The notes under the pieces: model-generated
Told to the model about the DNA's origin: nothing
The model's database searches: none
What the model saw: the letters and a program-made list of their open reading frames with translations, nothing else
Shown here: positions 9,169 to 19,019 of the stretch, one piece after another
How positions within the stretch are numbered: the first letter of the stretch is position 1
Layout: every line of letters begins with the position of its first letter
Made by a program: the position numbers and the translations under genes
Assembly (NCBI GenBank): GCA_913050115.1
Contig: CAJWZU010000007.1
Coordinates: 1-64,000, forward strand
Reading direction: 5' to 3'
DNA from: an uncultured Cellvibrionales bacterium
Lineage (GTDB): Bacteria; Pseudomonadota; Gammaproteobacteria; Pseudomonadales; Cellvibrionaceae
Length of the DNA stretch: 64,000 bases

Positions 9169-9564
<396 letters not shown>

Positions 9565-9639
9565 TTAAAGATACACGCGGCACACCGTTTGGGCAATGCC
9601 GCAATTTGAGCTTGATCAGCTCGATAATCGTTACATCGA

Positions 9640-10881
9640 TTACTTGTTGGTGAACTCTGGGTAAGCTTCCATACCGCATTCGGCAAGGTCGACACCAACG
9701 TACTCTTCCTCTTCGCTAACGCGAATACCGATAGTGTACTTAAGCGCCAACCAAACGATTGAGCTGGTCACAAATACCCAACCGAAGATGGTTAGCGCAC
9801 CAATGATTTGGCCGCTGAAAGATGAGCCTTCAGGGTTAGTCAAAGGAACCACCAATAAACCAAATAGACCGACAACACCGTGCACCGAGATGGCGCCGAC
9901 AGGGTCATCCAACTTGACTTTATCGAGAGCCAAAATAGAAAAGACCACGATAACACCACCCGCCACACCAATTAAGGTCGCTTGAAGTGCCGTAGGGGTA
10001 GAGGGTTCAGCGGTAATCGCCACTAGACCCGCCAAAGCGCCATTTAGCGCCATAGTTAAATCGGCTTTGCCGAACATTATGCGCGCCAGTAACAGCGCGG
10101 CAATCAAGCCACCGGCCGCGGCCGCGTTAGTATTCATAAAGACAACCGCAACACTATTGGCACTCTCAACACTGGCCATGGCCAATACAGAGCCACCGTT
10201 AAAGCCAAACCAGCCCATCCATAAGATGAAGGTACCCAAAGTCGCCAGTGGCATATTACAGCCTGGTATCGGATTAATAGAGCCGTCTTTTCCATATTTA
10301 CCTTTGCGTGCACCGAGAAAAATTACTGCAGACAGAGCGGCGGCTGCACCAGCCATGTGCACAATACCGGAACCGGCAAAATCGGAGAAACCGAGGTCGC
10401 CCAGAGTGTAGAGGCCAAAAACAGAGGCGCCGCCCCAGGTCCATGAGCCTTCCATCGGGTAGATAAACCCGGTCATCACCACAGCAAAAGCCAAAAATGC
10501 CCAAAGTTTCATGCGCTCAGCTACGGCGCCAGATACGATCGACATAGCGGTGGCCACAAACACTACCTGAAAGAAGAAATCGGCTGACGGCGCGTAAGTC
10601 GCTGGTTCTTCAGCTCCGGTAAAACCGTCGCCCGTAATACCGCTAAGCAGTGCACTACCAAGCTCGGTGTACATAATGGCATAGCCGCAAATCATATACA
10701 TCGTGCAAGAGACTGCATACAAGGCGATGTTCTTAGTCAAAATTTCAGTGGTGTTCTTAGAGCGAACTAGACCCGCTTCCAGCATAGAGAAGCCAGCAGC
10801 CATCCACATTACCAGCGCGCCACAGACCAAAAAATAAAAGGTGTCCAGTGCGTACTGCAACTGGGCTATATCGTTTTCCAT
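9640..10881 (-). CDS. amtB: ammonium transporter
   Basis: A 413-residue inner-membrane channel with about eleven hydrophobic helices. Family marks are DFAGSGIVHMAGAAAAL (first pore histidine and the conserved Asp), the second pore histidine in AISVHGVVGLFGLL, and the FILWMGWFGFNGGS segment. The N-terminus MENDIAQLQYALDTFYFLVC has no cleavable signal. GGAG stands seven bases before the ATG. It sits between the torF-like porin gene and glnK in one leftward operon, and GlnK is its regulator. Confidence 0.95.
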   Translation of the reverse strand: MENDIAQLQYALDTFYFLVCGALVMWMAAGFSMLEAGLVRSKNTTEILTKNIALYAVSCTMYMICGYAIMYTELGSALLSGITGDGFTGAEEPATYAPSADFFFQVVFVATAMSIVSGAVAERMKLWAFLAFAVVMTGFIYPMEGSWTWGGASVFGLYTLGDLGFSDFAGSGIVHMAGAAAALSAVIFLGARKGKYGKDGSINPIPGCNMPLATLGTFILWMGWFGFNGGSVLAMASVESANSVAVVFMNTNAAAAGGLIAALLLARIMFGKADLTMALNGALAGLVAITAEPSTPTALQATLIGVAGGVIVVFSILALDKVKLDDPVGAISVHGVVGLFGLLVVPLTNPEGSSFSGQIIGALTIFGWVFVTSSIVWLALKYTIGIRVSEEEEYVGVDLAECGMEAYPEFTNK

Positions 10882-10913
10882 GAGTTACTCCAAAGGGTTA
10901 CAGGTAAATAATT

Positions 10914-11699
10914 TTAGAATTCTTTGCTGAGGCTGAGCACTAGAGAGCCATCGCAGTTATCGGTATTGAAGCAGGCGTCATCTGATACATCGGTCTCAAC
11001 CCAGGTGAGATCAGCGTTTAGAGTAAAGACTTCTTTACTGATACCAATCGACCAATCGCTGTAGCTGCTTTGGTTATCGCCCAGAAAAGCACGCGCGGCT
11101 TCCTCTGAGTTACTGTTGTTACCGGCAATAGCGAAATCGTTATAACCGTAATGCAGAGCTAAATTAAAGCCTGCTGGTAATGCGTGCTCGTAGCCTGCGC
11201 TGAGGTAGATAAATTCACCGGATTCCAACCAATAGTCGTCTGAGTAAGCAATACCGGCCGAAAATCCGCGGTAGCCAACATTGGCGTAAACCTCTTGGTA
11301 GTCGTAATCAGGCTTATTAGTAGCACTGATGACAACTTCATCGGCGCCGGGGTAGCCGTAATAGATGTAACCAAAGTCATAGCTGACTTCGTTATCGCCG
11401 TCACCAAAGCTGCTGCCGTAGCCCGCATAAACATCCAATTCCATGCTATCGCCAACACCGCCAAAGTCGATACTAGAACCCCAAACACCAGCGCTAAAAC
11501 CGTTGCCAAAATCAACATCGAAACCACCCTGAATAGCGGCCTCGGTATTAGTTTGTGACCAGCCCCGAAAACGGTAATCACTCACCAGTGCAACGTTGCC
11601 TGACACTGACACGCCAGAGTCTTCCGCCATCACGGGCAATGCCGAACATGCGCAGGCTAATAGAGCCGTTGCGAGTAGTTTTGGGGTCATGTTGTTCAT
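10914..11699 (-). CDS. TorF family putative outer-membrane porin
   Basis: A 261-residue secreted protein with a signal peptide (residues 1-25, ALPVMAEDSG) and a run of short beta strands ending in LSLSKEF, whose C-terminal Phe is the outer-membrane barrel sign. The segment SGNVALVSDYRFRGWSQT is typical of the TorF/Gcw_chp family. Family function is not well known. As the first gene of an NtrC-type operon with amtB and glnK, it may pass ammonium or another nitrogen source across the outer membrane (inference). AAGG precedes ATG 11699. Confidence 0.85.
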   Translation of the reverse strand: MNNMTPKLLATALLACACSALPVMAEDSGVSVSGNVALVSDYRFRGWSQTNTEAAIQGGFDVDFGNGFSAGVWGSSIDFGGVGDSMELDVYAGYGSSFGDGDNEVSYDFGYIYYGYPGADEVVISATNKPDYDYQEVYANVGYRGFSAGIAYSDDYWLESGEFIYLSAGYEHALPAGFNLALHYGYNDFAIAGNNSNSEEAARAFLGDNQSSYSDWSIGISKEVFTLNADLTWVETDVSDDACFNTDNCDGSLVLSLSKEF

Positions 11700-11770
11700 A
11701 GCTGTAACCTTAATAAATGAGGATTCGATCCCGCTTAAATAGCGAATAAATTGTTCTTATGACCTCACTT

Positions 11771-11788
11771 AAGCATAAATCAGGCCAA
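11771..11788 (-). promoter_or_regulatory. sigma-54 promoter of torF-amtB-glnK
   Basis: Read on the minus strand the site is TTGGCCTGATTTATGCTT. It matches the sigma-54 consensus YTGGCACG-N4-TTGCW at most positions and has the required GG-N10-GC spacing. It lies about 70 bases before the torF start codon. Confidence 0.8.
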
Positions 11789-11890
11789 CTTTTAAAAGTC
11801 GCTTTAAAGCGGTTAAAATCACCATATTTTATCGATTTAAGCCCTAATCAGCCTCATATTCGCACCAACTTTAGCCACTAAAAGAGTGCC

Positions 11891-11907
11891 CGCACCATAA
11901 TGGCGCA
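11891..11907 (-). promoter_or_regulatory. NtrC binding site
   Basis: CGCACCATAATGGCGCA is an imperfect palindrome that differs from the classic NtrC site TGCACCAAAATGGTGCA at three positions. It sits about 100 bases upstream of the sigma-54 promoter, a normal enhancer distance. A further GCACCA half site is at 11862-11867. The rest of 11700-12011 holds no gene. Confidence 0.75.
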
Positions 11908-12011
11908 GGTACAAGCTTGCTCTTTAAACCAGCCGCACCCGCTGAATATCGCACCAGAACTGACTCAGCCTGTTAAACTAGAACCATCAATATCATCGAC
12001 ATGTGACCCTT

Positions 12012-12263
12012 ATGATTTCAGACCTATCACGGCAGCTTTTTAGTGACATTTCCAACAGCGTCAGCAAGACTTTGTCGAACAAAGACGGCCTGCCAGGGCA
12101 GGAACAACTCAAACAAGCCTTACAAGCGGCATTGGGTAAGCTTGATCTAGTCACCAGAGATGAGTTCGACGCGCAGACAGCCGTGCTTCTGCGCACCAGA
12201 GAGAAGCTAGAAGCGATGGAAGTGCAGATAGCTGAGCTAGATCTAGAGCTCGACAAGAAATAA
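12012..12263 (+). CDS. ubiK: ubiquinone biosynthesis accessory factor UbiK
   Basis: An 83-residue protein of the former DUF526/YqiC family. It helps the aerobic ubiquinone biosynthesis complex, probably by binding membrane lipid and UbiJ (established in E. coli). The middle holds KLDLVTRDEFDAQTAVLL, the conserved core, and the end is a coiled coil (LRTREKLEAMEVQIAELDLEL). ATG 12012 (MISDL) is preferred over GTG 12003. It faces away from the torF-amtB-glnK operon and shares the 312-base promoter region with it. Confidence 0.92.
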   Translation: MISDLSRQLFSDISNSVSKTLSNKDGLPGQEQLKQALQAALGKLDLVTRDEFDAQTAVLLRTREKLEAMEVQIAELDLELDKK

Positions 12264-12369
12264 ACAGAAAAAATTTAACCAATGGGCCAACAAGGAAGCA
12301 CTTGGCGTCTTGCCGCCATCACTTTGGTCTACGCTTAACCTAAACCCAAATGACAAAGCAAGGAAGCCT

Positions 12370-13866
12370 ATGTCACCCTCTCTCGCTATGGTGTATAGCC
12401 GCGCCAAACTCGGCATAGACGCACCATTAGTCTGCGTCGAAACCCACTTATCCAATGGCCTCCCCAGTTTCAACATCGTCGGTCTGCCCGAGGCGGCAGT
12501 TAAGGAAAGCAAAGATCGGGTACGCAGTGCGCTGCTGAACAGTCACTTTGAATTCCCCGCGCGGCGTATCACTGTCAATCTCGCCCCCGCCGATTTACCT
12601 AAAGACGGCGGCCGTTTTGATTTGGCTATCGCGCTGGGTATTCTGGCTGCCTCCGAGCAGATTCCCAGCAGTAATCTGACTAAATACGAATGTCTCGGCG
12701 AGCTGGCACTGTCGGGCGAGTTGCGACCGATCTCCTCGGCACTGCCCTCGGCCATGGCCTGTGCGGATCAAGGCCGCGCACTGATTATTAGTGCCGACAA
12801 TGCCCAGGAGGCCGCGCTGGCCGGAGGACGCTGTTACGCCGCCCATAATCTGCTCAGTGTTTGTGCGCATTTACACCGCCGAGAAGCTATGCCGCAGGTG
12901 AGTGCGGTGCCGCCCAGTGCAGAAAACACTGTTGCCGACCTCGCCGATGTCAAAGGCCAACGTCAGGCGCGTCGAGCTCTGGAGATAGCAGCGGCAGGTT
13001 TGCACAATTTACTTTTTTTCGGCCCGCCAGGCACCGGCAAGACCATGCTTGCCAGTCGGTTGGCGGGTATATTGCCACCATTAAGCGATAAAGAGGCGCT
13101 GCAAGTAGCGGCGATTTACTCCGCAGGTAATGGCGGCAGCGCACCAAACTGGCGCCAGCGGCCTTTTCGCAACCCTCACCACAGCGCCTCGGCGATCGCA
13201 CTTGTAGGGGGCGGCAGTACCCCGCAACCAGGTGAAATTACTCTGGCTCACAAGGGCGTACTTTTTTTAGATGAGCTACCGGAGTTTCCCCGCAGCGTAC
13301 TGGAAGTACTGCGCGAACCGATGGAGAACGGCGAGATTCGCATCTCGCGCGCCCGTGCCCAGCTGTGTTTTCCGGCTAGATTTCAGTTAATTGCTGCCAT
13401 GAATCCTTGCCCTTGTGGCCATAGCGGCAGTTCAAGCAGGGCCTGCAGCTGTAATTTTGAGCAGATTAAACGCTATCGCGACCGCATATCAGGGCCATTA
13501 CTCGACCGCATCGACCTGCAGGTGCCGGTCAATAACCTAGTCCGTGGTGAACTGCAGTCACAACAGCGGGGCGAGTCTAGCTCAACAGTCGCAGCAAGGG
13601 TCAAGTCTTGCCTTGAGCGCCAGTATCAACGTCAGGGCGTTAGCAACGCCGAATTAGGTGGTGAGTCGCTGGCTGAGCATTGTTGCCTAACTCAGCAACA
13701 GCAGAACATGATGGAGACCGCGATGGAAAAACTGGGCTTATCGGCACGCGCTTTTCATCGCACTTTAAAAGTCGCCAGAACCTTGGCCGATTTAACAGGC
13801 GAGGTACAGATACAAACGCCACATTTAAACGAGGCGCTAAGCTATCGAATGTTGGACCGAGGCTAA
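12370..13866 (+). CDS. comM: YifB/ComM family AAA+ helicase-like protein
   Basis: A 498-residue Mg-chelatase-like ATPase. ComM is a hexameric branch-migration helicase for integrating DNA in natural transformation (shown in Vibrio and Acinetobacter). An N-terminal ChlI-like domain (SRAKLGIDAPLVCVETHL, residues 8-170) comes before Walker A GPPGTGKTML from about residue 218 and Walker B LFLDELPEF. The zinc-like cysteine cluster MNPCPCGHSG...ACSC and a C-terminal Mg-chelatase subunit C domain follow. The start is ATG 12370, with AAGGA seven bases ahead; the long frame opens at 12310. The gene alone does not prove competence. Confidence 0.93.
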   Translation: MSPSLAMVYSRAKLGIDAPLVCVETHLSNGLPSFNIVGLPEAAVKESKDRVRSALLNSHFEFPARRITVNLAPADLPKDGGRFDLAIALGILAASEQIPSSNLTKYECLGELALSGELRPISSALPSAMACADQGRALIISADNAQEAALAGGRCYAAHNLLSVCAHLHRREAMPQVSAVPPSAENTVADLADVKGQRQARRALEIAAAGLHNLLFFGPPGTGKTMLASRLAGILPPLSDKEALQVAAIYSAGNGGSAPNWRQRPFRNPHHSASAIALVGGGSTPQPGEITLAHKGVLFLDELPEFPRSVLEVLREPMENGEIRISRARAQLCFPARFQLIAAMNPCPCGHSGSSSRACSCNFEQIKRYRDRISGPLLDRIDLQVPVNNLVRGELQSQQRGESSSTVAARVKSCLERQYQRQGVSNAELGGESLAEHCCLTQQQQNMMETAMEKLGLSARAFHRTLKVARTLADLTGEVQIQTPHLNEALSYRMLDRG

Positions 13867-14290
13867 ATTTTAACGGTCATTGAGGCGACAATATTGGCAT
13901 CTGAAGATAAGCGTGCTGATGCAATAAATAATAACGATATTACGCCAGTATCATAAAAAATATGAGTAATATCCCTGCGCTATATCTCAGCCGAAATATA
14001 CCAGCGACTTTTATTAATACTGAATATCTACACCCTCGGCAATACAAACTTGGTAAGGCTGTAAGCCAATCAAAGTAATGCCACAGAAGGCAAAGACAGG
14101 TCTCATTCTTGGGCCATCGCCAGAAATTCCTGCAGCGCCTCAAAGTAACAATTTTATCCAACAGGGCTTACTCAAGCTGTTCCAAAATACCTGTCACTCT
14201 TAATACCGTTGGCCCAACCCTGCTTGTCGTTAATTCGGCTTACTGCTCTTCCTGCTACAATAGCTGTCCTTTCTTAAACTCTGGTATTCC
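13867..14290. other. 424-base gap before rep; possible gene-end debris
   Basis: There is no convincing gene. On the minus strand a stop-bounded frame ends at 14103-14105 with YFEALQEFLAMAQE-stop, which looks like the tail of a lost gene, but it runs only 16 codons back to a stop. The rep promoter probably lies at the right end, where TACAAT stands at about 14258. Confidence 0.35.
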
Positions 14291-16303
14291 GTGGCAAAGC
14301 TCAACCCCCGTCAAAGAGAAGCAGTGCACTATATCGACGGCCCCTGTCTGGTACTCGCCGGAGCGGGTTCCGGTAAAACCAGCGTAATTACTCGTAAAAT
14401 CGCCTATTTGGTCGAACAGTGCGGCTATTCTGCGCGCAACATTGCCGCTCTGACCTTTACCAATAAGGCCGCTCGCGAAATGAAAGAGCGCGCCAGCAGC
14501 TTGTTAAAAGGCAAAGCGGCCAGCGGTCTAACAGTGTCGACTTTTCATAATCTTGGCCTCAATATAATCCGCAAAGAGCACAAGTTACTCGGTTTTAAAC
14601 CCGGATTCTCCATCTTTGATGCCGACGATGCGCGCGCACTGCTTAAAGAAATCATGCTCAAAGATGGCGACCTCGACAGCGATCACTTGCAGTTGGTACA
14701 GAACACTATTTCCAACTGGAAAAATGATCTAGTGACACCCGAGGCCGCCGCCAATATTGCCGATAGCGACGGCGAGGCTGTCATCGCTCGTGTATACGAG
14801 CGTTACAAAAAGGCCCTGCGCGCCTATAACGCGGTCGACTTTGACGACTTAATTCTAATCCCCGTTGAAATACTGCGCGATAATCCCGAGGTGTTAGAGC
14901 GCTGGCAGCGCAAAATTCGCTACCTGCTGGTGGATGAATATCAAGACACTAACTCTAGCCAATACTTGCTGGTGAAACTACTAGTCGGTATTCGTGGCGG
15001 TCTCACGGTGGTAGGCGATGACGATCAATCGATCTATTCGTGGCGCGGCGCACGACCCGAGAATTTAATGCTACTAAAGGAAGACTACCCGACCCTTAAG
15101 CTAATTAAGCTGGAACAAAATTATCGCTCCACCAGCCGCATCCTGCGCACCGCCAACCATTTAATTGCTCACAACCCACATGATGTTACCAAAGCGCTCT
15201 GGTCCGATGGTGGCCTCGGCGACATGATTAAAGTCATTCGCTGCGCCAATGAAGATGCCGAGGCCGAGCGTGTGGCTAATGAAATTTTGGTTAGGCGTCA
15301 GCGAGGCGGCATTAGCTTTAAAGACTTCGCCATTCTCTACCGCGGCAATCATCAGGCCCGCCTGTTTGAAATGAAACTGCAGCAACATCAAATTCCCTAC
15401 AAAATTTCTGGCGGTACTTCGTTTTTTGGCCGCATTGAAATTAAAGACATCATGTCTTACCTAAAACTGATAATTAACCCCGACGACGACAACGCTTTTT
15501 TACGAGTAATTAACACCCCGCGCCGTCAGATTGGCATGGGTACTTTAGAAGCGCTCGGACGCTATGCCAACGAACGTGAAATTAGCTTATTTGATGCCTG
15601 CCATGAAATCGGTATTCAATCGCACCTACCGAAAAAAGGGCTGGAACGGATTCTGCGCTTTAATCACTGGATCGATAAAATTGGCGAGGCCTGCAATGGC
15701 TCTGATCCCATCGCCACGCTGCGACAGATGATCGACGACATTGATTACGAAAGCTGGCTGCACCAGAACAGCAACACACCGCGCGCGGCCGAACGAGCGC
15801 TTGAAAACGTTCACTACCTGATCGATTCAATCCAAAAGATTCTCGAACGCGGTGATGAGGAGGGCGAAGAGGTCACCATTAAAGACGCCGTTGCCAAGTT
15901 GGTACTGCGCGATATGCTCGAACGGCAGGAAGAGGATGAGGAGCTAGATCAGGTACAAATGCTGACTCTGCACGCATCCAAAGGCCTGGAATACCCATTT
16001 GTCTTCATAGTCGGCATGGAAGAAGAGCTGCTGCCACACCGCGTCAGTATCGAAGAGGACAGTATCGAGGAGGAGCGCCGTTTAACTTACGTTGGTATTA
16101 CCCGCGCCAAAAAAGTGCTGACTATTACTTTAGCAGGCAAACGTAAGCAGTATGGAGACGTTTTAGATACCTCGCCTAGCCGCTTTTTGGAAGAGCTGCC
16201 CGAGGAAGATGTAGAGTGGGAGGGCTTTGGTAACGCCTGTCCCGAGGCCAATAAAACCAAAGGCACTGAAGCTCTGAGCGGTATATTGGGGATGTTTGAC
16301 TAA
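14291..16303 (+). CDS. rep: ATP-dependent DNA helicase Rep
   Basis: A 670-residue superfamily 1A helicase that moves 3' to 5' and clears proteins ahead of replication forks. The start MAKLNPRQREAVHYIDGP and Walker A GAGSGKTSVITRK are followed by TFTNKAAREMKERA, Walker B VDEYQDTN, GDDDQSIYSWRGA and LEQNYRS. Later motifs are LTLHASKGLEYPFVF and YVGITRAKK. It is nearly the same length as E. coli Rep (673) and closer to Rep than to UvrD in the 2B region and end. The start is GTG 14291. It ends just before a perfect palindromic terminator. Confidence 0.95.
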   Translation: MAKLNPRQREAVHYIDGPCLVLAGAGSGKTSVITRKIAYLVEQCGYSARNIAALTFTNKAAREMKERASSLLKGKAASGLTVSTFHNLGLNIIRKEHKLLGFKPGFSIFDADDARALLKEIMLKDGDLDSDHLQLVQNTISNWKNDLVTPEAAANIADSDGEAVIARVYERYKKALRAYNAVDFDDLILIPVEILRDNPEVLERWQRKIRYLLVDEYQDTNSSQYLLVKLLVGIRGGLTVVGDDDQSIYSWRGARPENLMLLKEDYPTLKLIKLEQNYRSTSRILRTANHLIAHNPHDVTKALWSDGGLGDMIKVIRCANEDAEAERVANEILVRRQRGGISFKDFAILYRGNHQARLFEMKLQQHQIPYKISGGTSFFGRIEIKDIMSYLKLIINPDDDNAFLRVINTPRRQIGMGTLEALGRYANEREISLFDACHEIGIQSHLPKKGLERILRFNHWIDKIGEACNGSDPIATLRQMIDDIDYESWLHQNSNTPRAAERALENVHYLIDSIQKILERGDEEGEEVTIKDAVAKLVLRDMLERQEEDEELDQVQMLTLHASKGLEYPFVFIVGMEEELLPHRVSIEEDSIEEERRLTYVGITRAKKVLTITLAGKRKQYGDVLDTSPSRFLEELPEEDVEWEGFGNACPEANKTKGTEALSGILGMFD

Positions 16304-16330
16304 GCTACGGTGATACCAACAGGCACAAAA

Positions 16331-16368
16331 AAACCGCAGCTCTATTAATAGAGCTGCGGTTTTTTTTG
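16331..16368. terminator. bidirectional terminator between rep and the OmpA gene
   Basis: A 28-base perfect palindrome, ACCGCAGCTCTATT/AATAGAGCTGCGGT, with A-rich and T-rich flanks on the two sides. It serves rep on the plus strand and the OmpA gene on the minus strand. Confidence 0.93.
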
Positions 16369-16385
16369 TCGAGCAAATAACTTAT

Positions 16386-17480
16386 TTATTTACTCTCGAG
16401 GACCTTAGCCACAACTCGACGGTTGGCGGCACGGCCTTCGGATGTGCTGTTGTCAGCGATTGGACGTTCTTCACCGTAACCAGCAGCAGACAAACGCGCA
16501 GCATCGATACCATATTGACCGGTCAATAAGTTGAGCATGGCGGCAGCTCGACGCTCGGACAGACCCTTGTTGTAACTGGCAGGACCAGAGCTATCAGTAT
16601 GGCCCTCAATCACTATGTCAGCTACAGGGTAAACTTCCAAATAACGAATCACTCTGTCAACGTCAGCAGAGTTATGCGACATAATCTCATCGCCATCATG
16701 ATCAAAGCGCAGCGACAAGTCGAAAGAGACGTCTTCAGAGGAAGTCAGCACGCAGCCTTCTTCGTTGACCTTAACGCCATGGGGAGTATTCAGACACTTA
16801 TCTAAGTAGTCAGCAACACCGTCCATGTCGCTATCGAGTGGGCAGCCTACTGAGTCCACTGCGGCCCCAGCTGGAGTATTAGGACATTGGTCGAGACTAT
16901 CGAATACCCCATCCATGTCGCTGTCTTTTTCAGCGGCAGTTTTCTTGCCACCAAACAGGAAACTAAGACCAACATTTACACCGTAATCGGTTTCGTCTTC
17001 GTCAAAACTATAAAGTGTACGCGCATCGCCGCGAACCAACCAAGAATCAGAAAACTGCTTTTTAATACCGAGGCCGAGGTTACCGAAAGTTTCGCTGTCT
17101 TTAGCACCATTACCATCGAACTCCTGATCACCAAGACCTGCAAGTACGAATGGACGCCAGCTGCCATCACCGAGCTGGGCAAAATGATAGAGCGCATCCA
17201 AACGCACTTGACGGCCATCGACGCCGCCGATGCCGTTATCGATATCAGCATCAAAACCCTGATAAAAACCTTCAAGAGTCCAGTCTTTGCTTAACACATA
17301 GCCGAGACCAAGGCTGCCGGTACTGGCATCGTCCAAATTGCGGTTGCTATCAAACGAGTTCATACCGGCCATGCCGGTGGCTTCCCACTGGTGAGAGTCT
17401 TCGGCCTGCACAACGCCGCTCTGCACAACAGCGCATGAGGCAGCCAAAAGGGCGGTAGTAATGTGTTTCAACTTAAACAT
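16386..17480 (-). CDS. OmpA family outer-membrane protein with thrombospondin type 3 repeats
   Basis: A 364-residue protein. It has a signal peptide (to about residue 26, VVQAEDS) and an OmpA-like eight-strand barrel (about 30-190). A calcium-binding type-3 linker carries two Asp-rich repeats (DSDMDGVFDSLDQCPNTP and DSDMDGVADYLDKC). The OmpA/MotB peptidoglycan-binding domain has IEGHTDSSG and LSERRAAAML. It resembles the OprF group in plan and links the outer membrane to peptidoglycan. The start is set at ATG 17480 (MFKLKH), the true signal peptide start; the open frame continues to 17600. A single-gene unit with its own terminator. Confidence 0.9.
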   Translation of the reverse strand: MFKLKHITTALLAASCAVVQSGVVQAEDSHQWEATGMAGMNSFDSNRNLDDASTGSLGLGYVLSKDWTLEGFYQGFDADIDNGIGGVDGRQVRLDALYHFAQLGDGSWRPFVLAGLGDQEFDGNGAKDSETFGNLGLGIKKQFSDSWLVRGDARTLYSFDEDETDYGVNVGLSFLFGGKKTAAEKDSDMDGVFDSLDQCPNTPAGAAVDSVGCPLDSDMDGVADYLDKCLNTPHGVKVNEEGCVLTSSEDVSFDLSLRFDHDGDEIMSHNSADVDRVIRYLEVYPVADIVIEGHTDSSGPASYNKGLSERRAAAMLNLLTGQYGIDAARLSAAGYGEERPIADNSTSEGRAANRRVVAKVLESK

Positions 17481-17712
17481 GGATAGCTCCCGTGCTATAA
17501 ATCCAAATATTTCATATTTGATGTCACGGCTCCGCCGCAAACCAATTCGTACACGATTATAAATATAAACTCTGCCTAACTCTAGGCCACTGTTAATCAA
17601 ATTTCCAAAAATAATAGCTTAAATTAATTATTTATCTAAAACTGTTGGCTCTAGGTAAGAAACGTAAGCTCTAGATGTCAAATGGGCCTTGCTACTCAGT
17701 ATCTGCTCGCCG

Positions 17713-18519
17713 TTAATTTTGACGTTCAAACAACAAGTCCCAGACGCCATGGCCCAAGCGCTCGCCGCGCATTTCGAATTTTGTAATTGGACGGTAATCA
17801 GGGCGCGCAGAGTAATGATATTCCCCCGCCTTATTGTCATAACCCGGTGCGGCACTCATGACTTCCATCATTTGATCCGCGTAGTGTTCCCAATCGGTGG
17901 CCAAATGAAACACACCGCCGACTTTTAACTTTTTGAGCACGGTTTGGGCAAATTCTGGCTGTAAAATACGGCGCTTATTGTGCTTTTTTTTATGCCATGG
18001 ATCGGGAAAGTACAATTGCAAGCGGTCGAGGCTGCCGTCTAAAATACAGTCGTCGAGCACGTCTATGGCATCGGCCATATAAACCTTTAGGTTAGTGATA
18101 TGCTTGGCACCCGCCTCGTTTATCAGGTGGCCCACACCCGGCGGGTGTACCTCAATACCAATAAAGTCTTTTTCTGGCTCCTGCTCGGCCATGGTTAAAA
18201 GCGATGCGCCCATGCCGAAACCGATTTCAAGTACCGTCGGCGCCTCGCGACCGAAGCGCTCAATCAAATCAAATTCACCATCAAATAAGCTGGCGCCATA
18301 TTTAGGCCAATAGCTCAGAAACGCTTTCTTCTGGCCCTGTGTCATACGACCGGCACGAATCACATAGCTGCGAATCGACTTAGGCTTATATTCGGGCCGC
18401 AAGGCAAAATTGTCATCGCTCGCATTTGCCACCTGCTCAGATACCGAGGCCGGTACTGCCATTACGGTAGACTTGTCGACTGCAGAGTCGACGGATGGAT
18501 CATTAGGAGAATCAGTCAT
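17713..18519 (-). CDS. trmB: tRNA (guanine-N7-)-methyltransferase
   Basis: A 268-residue SAM enzyme that makes m7G46 in tRNA. The SAM-binding motif is [11 protein letters not shown], and the family motif [17 protein letters not shown] is intact, followed by [12 protein letters not shown]. The first 45 residues are a low-conservation extension, so the start could be later; [15 protein letters not shown] begins the conserved part. After the stop, a second frame stays open to 17628 with a protein-like tail ([12 protein letters not shown]); its meaning is unknown. Confidence 0.94.
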   Translation of the reverse strand: MTDSPNDPSVDSAVDKSTVMAVPASVSEQVANASDDNFALRPEYKPKSIRSYVIRAGRMTQGQKKAFLSYWPKYGASLFDGEFDLIERFGREAPTVLEIGFGMGASLLTMAEQEPEKDFIGIEVHPPGVGHLINEAGAKHITNLKVYMADAIDVLDDCILDGSLDRLQLYFPDPWHKKKHNKRRILQPEFAQTVLKKLKVGGVFHLATDWEHYADQMMEVMSAAPGYDNKAGEYHYSARPDYRPITKFEMRGERLGHGVWDLLFERQN

Positions 18520-18558
18520 AATTGAATCAATAGTAGGGTCTGTAATAATAATGAGTAT

Positions 18559-18936
18559 TTAGAAATTTGAATTAACTGTGGCCCAAGCTATGCAGAGCCA
18601 AGCGGCGATGAAACACAGGCCACCCAGGGGCGTAATGGGCCCCAGCCACTTGGGGCCGCCTAGTGCCATGGCATAGAGACTGCCACTAAAAAGCAACACA
18701 CCAGCAATGAGTAAAAACCCCGCCGCCAACAGGGGAGCTGATATGCCTATTTGTTTGATCAATAAGGCCACTGCCAGCAAGGCCAGAGTGTGATAAAACT
18801 GGTAGTCCACCGCCGTGCGAAAAGCCGACAACAGCTCGACGCTCAAGCGCGCTTTTAGTCCGTGCGCCGCAAAGGCGCCCATGCAGACTGCAATGGCGCC
18901 ACTAAATACGGCGGTCAGTAAAAATAGCTTCGGCAT
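18559..18936 (-). CDS. DUF423 family membrane protein
   Basis: A 125-residue inner-membrane protein with four hydrophobic helices and the family opening GAIAVCMGAFAAHGLKARL, then VDYQFYHTLALLAVAL. Homologues are YgdD/YwdK. Function is unknown. It sits between rpoH and trmB, all leftward, with a terminator-like hairpin separating it from rpoH. Confidence 0.88.
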   Translation of the reverse strand: MPKLFLLTAVFSGAIAVCMGAFAAHGLKARLSVELLSAFRTAVDYQFYHTLALLAVALLIKQIGISAPLLAAGFLLIAGVLLFSGSLYAMALGGPKWLGPITPLGGLCFIAAWLCIAWATVNSNF

Positions 18937-18950
18937 ATTGGTTTAATTCC

Positions 18951-18978
18951 AATAAATAAGGCCGCAACAAGTGCGGCC
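18951..18978 (-). terminator. probable terminator after rpoH
   Basis: On the minus strand GGCCGCA, loop CTTGT, TGCGGCC and then TTATTTATT. It lies between rpoH and the DUF423 gene. Confidence 0.55.
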
Positions 18979-19019
18979 CTAAAAATAACATATGAGGATT
19001 ATCTCATGTGAACAGAAGG

